From CAVUBL01 sp963837945 (GTDB lineage Bacteria > Acidobacteriota > Thermoanaerobaculia > Multivoradales > DATKCC01): a stretch of 64,000 bases of DNA. The position numbers were made by a program, and so were the translations under genes. Location of the stretch: the NCBI GenBank assembly GCA_963837945.1, contig CAWIQD010000009.1:262068-326067 (forward strand), read 5' to 3'. This document shows, piece after piece, positions 57,281 to 64,000 of this stretch. Each line of letters starts with the position of its first letter. The stretch's first letter is position 1. The notes under the pieces are model-generated. The model ran no database searches, was not told the origin of the DNA, and saw only the letters and a program-made list of their open reading frames with translations.

Positions 57281-58521
57281 GCGTCGAGTCGCCCCCGCTG
57301 AGAGTCCTCTTCGTCACCAGCAGCCCGTGGCAGGAGACGCTTGGTGCGTCGCGGGTGCTGATCGAGCTAAGCGACGAGCTCCGGCGGCTGGGCCACATCG
57401 TCGAGAAGTTTTCGATCGAGGATGCCTTCCCTGGGCCTCCGCGGCCCCCGGGCCTCCTCCGGCACTACCCCCGGCACTACCGCACGGTCTTCTCGTTCCC
57501 GGCGAAGGCCAGGGCCTTCCTGCGCGAGCGGGCCGCCCGCTTCGACGTCGTCGATGCCATCCAGAGCGACCTGCCGTACTCCAAGCGACGGCTCGGCTTC
57601 GAGGGGCTGCTAGTGTCCCGCTCGGTGGCGCTCGCGCCCGCCTACCTCGCGTTCGACCGGTTCGCCGCCCGCAAGTGGCCGGCCGAGAAGAGCTCGGCCG
57701 ACATCCTGCGGCGCCTTCTCGGCTACCCGCCGTACCGGCGGCGCCTCGCCCAGGCGAACGCCGGCTTCCGCCACGCCGACCTGATCAACGTCTCGAGCCG
57801 CGACGACCTGGAGATCCTCGGCCACTCGCCGGCCTTGCATCCGAAGGTCTTCTACCAGCCGCTCGGGATCCAGGAGCACCGGCTGCGGCAGCTCTCCAGC
57901 GCCGCGCTCCCTCCCGAGCGGCGGCTCGAGACCGGAACCGTGGTCTTTATCGGCTCCTGGAACCTTCGCAAGGGCGCCCGCGACTGGCCCAAGATCGCGG
58001 CGCAGATCTCCTCTCTCGTGCCGGGCTCCCGGTTCCGGTTCCTGGGAACCGGCTTCGCCGCCGAGCACGTCCTGAGCGCTTTTGCCCCCGAGCTCCGTCG
58101 CCGCTGCGAGGTGGTTCCCTCATTCGACAGCGACCGACTTCCCAGCCTGCTCGCCGACGCGACGGTCGGCCTGTTCCCGAGCTACTGCGAGGGCTTCGGC
58201 CTGGCGGTGCTCGAGAAGCTCGCGGCCGGGCTGCCGACGATCGCGTACGACGCTCCGGGCCCGCGCGACATCCTCGCCTCCTCGCCAGAGGCGTGCATGG
58301 CTCCGGTGGGCGACACCGCGGCGATCGCGCGCCTCGCCACGGAGGCCCTCACCGCCGGCGCCGCGCGCTACCGGCGCTGGTCCGCGAGCGCGCGCGAGCG
58401 AGCCGGCGAGTTCCTCTGGCCTGCGATCGCCGAGACAACCGCCGCCCGGTACCGCTCCGAGCTCGATCTCGTGGCGGGGGCCGGAGCCTCCGGCGCCAGG
58501 CGGCTCGGGAGCTCAGGGTGA
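57277..58521 (+). CDS. GT4-family glycosyltransferase
   Basis: A 414-residue GT-B enzyme. The N-domain reads LRVLFVTSSPWQETLGASRV, with a G-rich loop then VLIELSDELRRLGHIV. The C-domain has TVVFIGSWNLRKGARDWPKI (in the usual GRL position) and the donor-binding E-x7-E block PSYCEGFGLAVLEKLAAGLP. It ends in a basic Ala/Gly-rich tail. ATG overlaps the previous stop by four bases, and its own stop overlaps the GTG of the next gene, so translation is coupled along the operon. The sugar specificity is not determinable. Confidence 0.88.
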   Translation: MSVESPPLRVLFVTSSPWQETLGASRVLIELSDELRRLGHIVEKFSIEDAFPGPPRPPGLLRHYPRHYRTVFSFPAKARAFLRERAARFDVVDAIQSDLPYSKRRLGFEGLLVSRSVALAPAYLAFDRFAARKWPAEKSSADILRRLLGYPPYRRRLAQANAGFRHADLINVSSRDDLEILGHSPALHPKVFYQPLGIQEHRLRQLSSAALPPERRLETGTVVFIGSWNLRKGARDWPKIAAQISSLVPGSRFRFLGTGFAAEHVLSAFAPELRRRCEVVPSFDSDRLPSLLADATVGLFPSYCEGFGLAVLEKLAAGLPTIAYDAPGPRDILASSPEACMAPVGDTAAIARLATEALTAGAARYRRWSASARERAGEFLWPAIAETTAARYRSELDLVAGAGASGARRLGSSG

Positions 58522-59438
58522 GCCCGCCGGGTCGGGTAGAAACGGGCCGGGGTGCGCTCCTCGCCTCCTGGAGGAAGCGCTCTCCGCGCTGGATCTCGAG
58601 CCTGTCGGGCGACCCGGAGGCGCTCGCGGAGCTCGATCGGTGCATGGCGGCGTTCTACTCGCGCCACGACCGCTTGGCACCGTACCGGGAGATGCTCGAC
58701 CGGGAGGAGGAGAGCCTGCCGCCGATGGAATCAGTCCGCCGCCTCCTCCCCGAGCGGGTCCGCCAGCTAGCGCCGGCAGAGGTCCTCGAGGTCGGTTGTG
58801 GCAACGGTCTCGTATTTCGGCAGCTCCGGCGGCTGGGTCTCACGGGCCGCTACACCGGCGTCGAGATGTCGGAGACGCTGACGGCGGCGAATCGCGGCCG
58901 CCACCCGGAGGCCACCTGGAGGACCGGGTCGGTCTACGACCTCCCGTCGTCCGGTGCCTCGTTCGACGCCTGCTTCGCCCTCTACGTCCTGGAGCACACG
59001 GTCTATCCGGAGCGCGCGCTCGCGGCGATGACCCGCGTGGTCCGCCCGGGCGGACGACTCCTGCTGGTCTTCCCCGACTTCAGTGCGGCGGGCCTGTTTC
59101 CCTCCCACCCGGTAGGCCTCTCGGTGGGCGGCACCGCGCGCCGGAAGCTCGCCGCAGGCCGGCCCCTCGACGCTCTGGTGAGCCTCTACGACAGCCGGTT
59201 CCGCCTGCCGCGCCTGCTGGCCCGAGCACCGGAGCGTTTCGGCCCGTTCCCGGTCAACACACGCCCCCTCTGCCTCGACGATCCGCCGAAGATCGGGCCG
59301 GACACCGACGCGGTCTACGTCGCTTCGAAACGAGAGGTCGCCGGCTGGGCCCGGGCTCACGGCCACCGGGTGAGCTTCCCCGCCGGGGTCAAGGGCGAGC
59401 TCCGGGACCAGGCGTTCGTGGAGATCGAGGTGCGCTAG
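58518..59438 (+). CDS. SAM-dependent methyltransferase (class I)
   Basis: 306 residues from a GTG overlapping the previous stop (GTGA). The class I core has LEVGCGNGLVFRQLRRLGL (motif I), the acidic GVEMSETLT, and VYDLPSSGASFDACFALYVL followed by EHTVYPERALAAM (motif II/post II region). The C-terminal half has a hairpin with GGRLLLVFPDFSAAGLFPSHPVGL. It probably methylates a sugar or lipid-linked intermediate of the EPS pathway; other SAM-dependent reactions cannot be excluded. No membrane segment; cytoplasmic. Confidence 0.85.
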   Translation: MSPPGRVETGRGALLASWRKRSPRWISSLSGDPEALAELDRCMAAFYSRHDRLAPYREMLDREEESLPPMESVRRLLPERVRQLAPAEVLEVGCGNGLVFRQLRRLGLTGRYTGVEMSETLTAANRGRHPEATWRTGSVYDLPSSGASFDACFALYVLEHTVYPERALAAMTRVVRPGGRLLLVFPDFSAAGLFPSHPVGLSVGGTARRKLAAGRPLDALVSLYDSRFRLPRLLARAPERFGPFPVNTRPLCLDDPPKIGPDTDAVYVASKREVAGWARAHGHRVSFPAGVKGELRDQAFVEIEVR

Positions 59439-59509
59439 CGTGCCGCGGTGGATCGGGAGGCCCCCCTGGGATCTGCCGAGCCTTCGCCGCTGTATCCTTC
59501 CCAGACCCG

Positions 59510-60337
59510 ATGTGGAATGCACTCGCCGACCGGATCCAGCTCGCCTTCTCTCGTTCTGCGCTCGGACGACGGGTCGCGCTGAAAATGCGCAATCAGTGCA
59601 ACATGATCGTACACAGGAGCCTCAGCCCCTTCCTCGACGACCCGGAGGCGAACGGCGAGTACTGGATCCTCGAGCACCTCGGCGACGGGATCGAGATCGC
59701 CGTCGATGTCGGAGCGAACCGGGGGGATTGGGCCCGCTCTCTCGCCCGCCGGGCGCCGCGCCTCGAGCGCCTCGTCTGCTTCGAGCCCGCAGAGGCGGCC
59801 TTCAGGCGACTGGGGGCGCTCACCGAGGAGCTCGGCAACCGGCTCGTCCTCCGGCAACTCGCCCTGAGTGACGAGGTCGGCGTGGCGGGCTTTCTCGAAG
59901 AGGCAGGCGAGGGCCAGAGAAGCAGCCTGTTCCCGGTTGCCGGAGTCGACGGGTCGAGCCGGGTCGAGGTTCGAACGGGCGTCCTGGACGAAGAGATCGA
60001 AGCCCTGGGGCTGCCGCGGATCGACTTTCTCAAGATTGACGCCGAAGGCTCCGACTTCAGGGTTCTTCGCGGGGCGGAGAGGATGCTCTCCCGCTCGGCG
60101 ATCGGGTTCGTCCAGTTCGAATACAACGCGCCGTGGGTGCTCGCGGGGAGCACGCTTACCGCGGCGACGCGCCACCTCGAGTCGTTCGGGTACCGGGTGT
60201 TCCTGCTGCAGCAGGGGGGTCTCTACACCGTCGATCTCCGCACTCTCGGAGAGTACTTCGCCTACTCCAACTACCTCGCCGTGGCCGAGAGCAACGTCGG
60301 TGCGATCGCCGGCCTCGTCCGGGAGCTCGAGCTCTGA
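59510..60337 (+). CDS. FkbM-family methyltransferase
   Basis: 275 residues. The domain order is typical: an N-terminal leader, EIAVDVGANRGDWARSLARR (motif I), VCFEPAEAAFRRLGALTEEL, RIDFLKIDAEGSDFRVLRGA (the FkbM signature KIDAEGxD), and QFEYNAPWVLAGSTL. Members O-methylate sugars of polysaccharides and antibiotics. It starts at an ATG 71 nt after the preceding methyltransferase, a longer gap than its neighbours. Its stop codon and the start of the next gene share one base (TGATG). Confidence 0.9.
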   Translation: MWNALADRIQLAFSRSALGRRVALKMRNQCNMIVHRSLSPFLDDPEANGEYWILEHLGDGIEIAVDVGANRGDWARSLARRAPRLERLVCFEPAEAAFRRLGALTEELGNRLVLRQLALSDEVGVAGFLEEAGEGQRSSLFPVAGVDGSSRVEVRTGVLDEEIEALGLPRIDFLKIDAEGSDFRVLRGAERMLSRSAIGFVQFEYNAPWVLAGSTLTAATRHLESFGYRVFLLQQGGLYTVDLRTLGEYFAYSNYLAVAESNVGAIAGLVRELEL

Positions 60338-61497
60338 TGGCCGGCGCGGCGACCTCGGCCAAGGCGAGGAGGCTTCGGGCGGGGGACGAGCGGGAACCGG
60401 TCGCTCTGCTGTGCACCGAGGAGGACCTGACCCGCGAGCGACGCGGCCTGGCCGACGCGCTCGGCCGGATCACGGACGTCGCCTGGCTGACCTCTCCCGC
60501 GGAATCCCTCGACGACGCCGAAGAGGACTTCCGCCGGCGGGGGTTCGAGCCGGGCCTCCTGGTCGCTCCCGACGTCCACGGCCGCTGCCTGCCCCGAGGC
60601 GTCGAGCGCGCCCGCTGCCCGACGGCGATCCTCCACATCGACTCCTTCTCGGGGACCCGCAAGCGCGCCGAGATCTCCCGGCTCTTCGATGTCGCGGTCG
60701 TCTTCCACCCGTCGAGCGTCGCAGCGCTTCGCCGCCTCGGGATCGAGCACGTGGCCTTCATGCCCCACGCCTTCGACCCGACCCGGGTCCGGCTCCGGCG
60801 GGCGACCGAGGCGCGGAGCGTCGACATCGCGTTCGTTGGCAGGACGAGCCCGTCGCTCTACGACGAGCGGCTAGCGGTCCTCCGTATGCTCCGCGCGAGC
60901 GAGCACCGGGTCTCGATCGAGGACGGGCTCTCCTACGAGGGGATGCTCGCCCTCTACGGCGAGGCGAAGATCGGCGTCAACTTGCCTCGCGACGACTACC
61001 CAGGTGACGCGAACCTTCGGTGCTTCGAGGTCATGGGAGCCGGCGCCATGCTCGTCACCAGGAGCCCTAGCGAGCTCGAGGAGATGGGCTTCGAGGAGGG
61101 CGAGGACTTCGTCGGCTACGCGACCCGGACCGACCTGGCGGAGACGCTCCGGCGGCTCCTGAGCCCGGATCGGGAGCGAGAGCGGGCCGCCATCGCCGGG
61201 CGGGGGCAGGCCAAGGTGTTGGCGGAGCACACCTACGACGCGACCGCGCGGCGGCTGCTCGCCGCGGTCGACGATCCGGTCCGCGCCCACGCGCGCCGCC
61301 GCCTCGTCTCGCCGATCCGCTTCAGCGAAGATGTCTACGCTCGGCACTGTCTCGCGTGCGGCGCCACCTCGCAGGCGATCGGAGCCCTGTCGGCCGGGCC
61401 GGCGAGGGACTGGGCGTCCGCGCCCCGGGCGAAGACCCTGGCGCGTCTCGCCCGGGCGGTCTGCGGGCGCTGGGTCACCGGCCAGCCCATCCGCTGA
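60337..61497 (+). CDS. CgeB-like glycosyltransferase
   Basis: 386 residues. The N-domain lacks the usual GT4 Gly-rich loop but has a Rossmann-like layout (REPVALLCTEEDLTRERRGL). The C-domain is close to the CgeB/DUF3880-type group: VDIAFVGRTSPSLYDERLAV, YGEAKIGVNLPRDDYPGDAN, LRCFEVMGAGAMLVTRSPSE, with the conserved RCFE/GAGAML replacing the classical EGFG/E-x7-E. It is therefore GT-B-like. A C-terminal region of about 70 residues with CLACGATSQAI may be an added domain. Acceptor unknown. Confidence 0.8.
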   Translation: MAGAATSAKARRLRAGDEREPVALLCTEEDLTRERRGLADALGRITDVAWLTSPAESLDDAEEDFRRRGFEPGLLVAPDVHGRCLPRGVERARCPTAILHIDSFSGTRKRAEISRLFDVAVVFHPSSVAALRRLGIEHVAFMPHAFDPTRVRLRRATEARSVDIAFVGRTSPSLYDERLAVLRMLRASEHRVSIEDGLSYEGMLALYGEAKIGVNLPRDDYPGDANLRCFEVMGAGAMLVTRSPSELEEMGFEEGEDFVGYATRTDLAETLRRLLSPDRERERAAIAGRGQAKVLAEHTYDATARRLLAAVDDPVRAHARRRLVSPIRFSEDVYARHCLACGATSQAIGALSAGPARDWASAPRAKTLARLARAVCGRWVTGQPIR

Positions 61498-61525
61498 GGC
61501 GCCGAGCGCATCGAAGAGGCCGCGA

Positions 61526-62737
61526 ATGCAACGAGAAGCTCAGCCAGCAAGCGAAGACCCGGTCGAGCGCCCGGGGGATGCGCCGGCCCCCGGGCTCCGA
61601 GTCCTGAGCCTCAGCAACACGCCCGCCGATCCCGCGACCGGCTCCGGATACGTGACCCGGGGCTTCGCCGAAGGATTGCGCTCGCGCGGCCACGCGGTCG
61701 TCCTGCTCGATCCCGCGGACTACCAGATCTTGCCCCGGCTCAACCGGGCCCGGCAGTACACCCAGCCGCTTGGCATGGCCCGGCGCGTCGGGCGCGAGGT
61801 GCGCGCGTTTCGGCCGGACGTGGTGGAGCTCTGGGGCGGCGAAGCGTGGTTGGCGGCCGCCCGGCTCCGTCGGCGAACGGGCCGCCGGTTTCTGCTGGTC
61901 GCCCGGTCCAACGGCCTCGAGCCCCACGTGGCGGCACACTTCGAGGCGGCGCACCGGACGGGAGAGGTCCCGCGCCCGTCCTGGTACCACCTGGACCAGA
62001 CCCGCTGGGTCGAGAGCGCCTTCCGCGCGGCCGACGCCCTGGTCACCGTGAGCGCGTTCGATCGCGACTTCGCCCTCGGGCGGCGCTACCTCGCCCCCGA
62101 GAGGGTCCTGGCACTGCCGAATCCTCTGCCACCGGCGTACCTGGGCCTCCCCGCCGCTCGGAGCGCGGAGAATGCGATCGGCTTCTGCGGCTCCTGGATT
62201 CCGCGCAAGGGAACCTGGCTCGTCGAGCAGGCCCTACCGCCGGTCCTTCGGGAGTTTCCGGACTGGCGACTGGTCCTGGTCGGCGTGGGCGAAGGCTTCG
62301 AGCCGAGGGCGCACTTCCCGCCGGACGTGCTCGACCAGATCGAGGTACACCCGCACGCGGACCGGACACACGAGCTGATCTCGCTCTACCGGTCGATGGC
62401 CCTTCTCGTGATGCCGTCGATCTACGAGAGCTTCGGCCTGGTCTCCGCCGAGGCCATGGCCTGCGCCACGCCGGTGCTCGCGCCGCCGACGGGATTTCTC
62501 GCTTCCCTCGACGAGGATCGCGAGTTCCTGAAGCTGGCGGACCGGCAAGTCGAGACCTTCGTCGAGGGGCTGCGGCGGGCGATCCTCGATCCCGATCTGC
62601 GAGCTTCCGTCGGGCTCGCGGGCCGGCGGCGCGTCCAGTCCCTCTGTTGGAGCGACGCCCTCGACCGCATCGAGGCAGCGTACCGAAGCTGGCTGACGGA
62701 GCGACGTGCCGATGAGAATCGTCCAGATCGCACCTGA
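61526..62737 (+). CDS. GT4-family glycosyltransferase
   Basis: About 403 residues from ATG 61526 (MQREAQPASEDPVERPGDAP), with GAAGAGG upstream. GT-B motifs: LRVLSLSNTPADPATGSGYV, then VTRGFAEGLRSRGHAVVLLD. The C-domain has IGFCGSWIPRKGTWLVEQAL, WRLVLVGVGEGFEPRAHFPP and PSIYESFGLVSAEAMACATP (E-x7-E). It ends in an acidic tail (ERRADENRPDRT) that overlaps the next gene by 26 nt. It adds a sugar to the EPS repeat; the donor is unknown. Confidence 0.9.
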   Translation: MQREAQPASEDPVERPGDAPAPGLRVLSLSNTPADPATGSGYVTRGFAEGLRSRGHAVVLLDPADYQILPRLNRARQYTQPLGMARRVGREVRAFRPDVVELWGGEAWLAAARLRRRTGRRFLLVARSNGLEPHVAAHFEAAHRTGEVPRPSWYHLDQTRWVESAFRAADALVTVSAFDRDFALGRRYLAPERVLALPNPLPPAYLGLPAARSAENAIGFCGSWIPRKGTWLVEQALPPVLREFPDWRLVLVGVGEGFEPRAHFPPDVLDQIEVHPHADRTHELISLYRSMALLVMPSIYESFGLVSAEAMACATPVLAPPTGFLASLDEDREFLKLADRQVETFVEGLRRAILDPDLRASVGLAGRRRVQSLCWSDALDRIEAAYRSWLTERRADENRPDRT

Positions 62738-63721
62738 GGCCGACCCGGTGCTGGGAGGGATCTCGGCGTCGGCCCGCGCGGTCGCCGAAGAGCTTCGGCG
62801 GCGCCATGGGATCGAGAGCGCGTTCCTATCGGCGGCCGACCTGCGGGCGGAGGTGGCGCGAGGAAGTGCGGCTCCCGCTCCCTGCATGGTGCTGCACTAC
62901 GCCAACTACGGCTACGCTAGGCGCGGGTGTCCCTGGTGGCTGGTGCGGGCGCTGGCCGGCTGGCGGCGCCGAGGAGGCTCTCGAGCGGCTGGTCACGGTC
63001 TTCCACGAGCTCTATGCTTCGGGGCCTCCCTGGACCAGCTCCTTCTGGCTGGGCCCTGCACAACGCCACCTGGCGCGCCAGATCGCGCGCTCGAGCACCC
63101 ACCTAGTCACCAGCCTCGGGCTCTATTCTTCGATCCTCGCCACCTGGACCGGCAGGACCGACGTCCTGACCCTGCCGGTGCCCTCGACGGTCGGCGAGCC
63201 GCCGGTCCAGGTTCCGTTGGTGGAGCGGGCTCGACGGCTGGTCGTCTTCGGGACCGCGGGGACGCGGCGCCGAGCCTGGGAAAACCACCGGCAGGGGTTG
63301 GAGGCGGCGTGTCGCTTCCTCGGGGTCGCCGAGGTCCTGGAGATCGGCCCGCCCGGCTCCCGGGCACCCGAGAGCCTGGCCGGGCTACCCGTGCAGCTCG
63401 GCCGGCAAGCTCCCCGGGCCGGAGGTGAGCCGGCTGCTCGCGGATTCTCGAGCGGCCTTCCTCGCCTATCCGGCGGACATGCTGGAGAAGTCCAGCGTCT
63501 TCGCGGCCCTCGCCGCCCACGGCGTCGCGACGGTGTGCGCCTCGCCCGGAGCCCGCTCGGCAGCGCTCGAGCCCGGTGTCCACTTCCTCGACGCGGCACG
63601 TCTCGCAGGACCGGTGGAACCGGCGGCCCTCCAAACGCTGGCCTCCCGTGCCCACGGCTGGTACCAAGGCCACAGGGCGGCTCGCCAGTCGGACCTCCTC
63701 GCCGGCCGGCTCGGGAGCTGA
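62712..63721 (+). CDS. GT4-like glycosyltransferase, two frameshifts as assembled
   Basis: Begins at ATG 62712 (MRIVQIAPEADPVLGGISAS; a GTG at 62706 is possible). The N-terminal part is standard (SARAVAEELRRRHGIESAFL). At about 62961-62968 and again at about 63400-63404 the coding signal moves by +1 (one extra base each time), giving in turn EEALERLVTVFHELYASGPP followed by WTSSFWLGPAQRHLARQIAR, and then PEVSRLLADSRAAFLAYPAD. The joined protein is about 335 residues. The segment HELYASGPPW..SFWL is familiar from EPS-locus GT4 proteins. Its last residues (LLAGRLGS) end at 63721. Partial or non-functional as assembled. Confidence 0.7.
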
Positions 63722-63726
63722 GCGGG

Positions 63727-64000
63727 ATGCGGATCCTCGTCTACTCGCCGGCCTTCTTCCCCTCCGTCGGAGGGCTCGAGACAGTGGTCGCCCTGGTCGC
63801 CGAGGAGCTCCACCGGGCCGGACACGAGGTTCGCGTGGTGAGCACCGTACTGGCGGAAGGCCCCGAGCCCTTCCCGTTTCCGGTCGTCCGTCGACCGGGC
63901 TTCGGCCGGTTGCTGGCCGAGGTGCGGTGGTGCGAGGTCTTCTTCCAGGCCAACGTCAGCCTCAAGGGCCTCTGGCCGCTCCTGGTCGTGCGCCGGCCCT
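63727..64000 (+). CDS. GT4-family glycosyltransferase, 3' partial
   Basis: Starts at ATG 63727, with MRILVYSPAFFPSVGGLETV and VALVAEELHRAGHEVRVVST, the classical N-terminal Gly-rich loop and first helix of GT4 enzymes. The window ends after 91 residues, so the catalytic C-domain is not seen. It follows the preceding gene by 5 nt and continues the operon. Confidence 0.8.
   Translation, partial: MRILVYSPAFFPSVGGLETVVALVAEELHRAGHEVRVVSTVLAEGPEPFPFPVVRRPGFGRLLAEVRWCEVFFQANVSLKGLWPLLVVRRP

Overview
The window is a high-GC bacterial chromosome segment (most genes look above 70% G+C by eye). It most probably comes from an Acidobacteriota-type organism, possibly a Thermoanaerobaculia-like lineage. 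The main clue is a tandem pair of secreted proteins of the VWFA-related Acidobacterial type (20914-24760), supported by the very high GC and the gene repertoire. The lineage is inferred; no rRNA or tRNA gene was seen to confirm it.

Layout. 1-12 kb holds housekeeping and accessory genes: a partial membrane protein, a YugP-like zinc peptidase, an SDR, an ECF sigma/anti-sigma pair, a hotdog thioesterase, an A-type Fe-S carrier, YgfZ, HAD phosphatases, DedA, a GNAT and a secreted spondin-domain protein. 12.8-19.9 kb is an acyl-CoA/acyclic-terpene or leucine-type catabolic block (enoyl-CoA hydratase, AtuA C-like, AtuA, carboxyltransferase). It is interrupted at 16.05-18.24 kb by a lower-GC island carrying a nitrilase-fold protein and two small ORFs. 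20-25 kb holds a MoaD-MoaE fusion and the two VWFA proteins. 25-29.7 kb is the methionine/one-carbon module metF-metH, with a SAM-type riboswitch and terminator between the two genes.

30-64 kb is a large exopolysaccharide locus. It has an initiating sugar transferase, two O-antigen-ligase-like proteins, an outer-membrane protein, a LuxR-type response regulator with two hybrid kinases, Wza, Wzc tyrosine kinase and CpsB-type PHP phosphatase. A DPM1-like GT2, a fused ATP sulfurylase/APS kinase, AsnB, a Wzx-type flippase, six further glycosyltransferases and two methyltransferases follow. Many genes from 43 to 64 kb overlap by ATGA/GTGA/TTGA, so they are probably co-transcribed in long operons: sugar-phosphate priming, repeat-unit assembly and decoration, flipping, polymerisation, then Wza/Wzc-controlled export.

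Two features run through the whole window. First, at least twelve single-base frameshifts break eleven otherwise well-conserved genes (including metH, metF and wzc); most are probably assembly indels, so those genes are annotated across the break. Second, intergenic regions carry several families of palindromic repeats: a CGGCCGAG/CTCGGCCG family at 12.8, 29.7 and 49.6 kb, a C/G-rich hairpin element at 10.3 and 31.4 kb, a 161-bp terminal-inverted-repeat element at 14.5 kb, and an inverted pair at 5.1 kb. No CRISPR array, rRNA, tRNA or insertion-sequence transposase was recognised.
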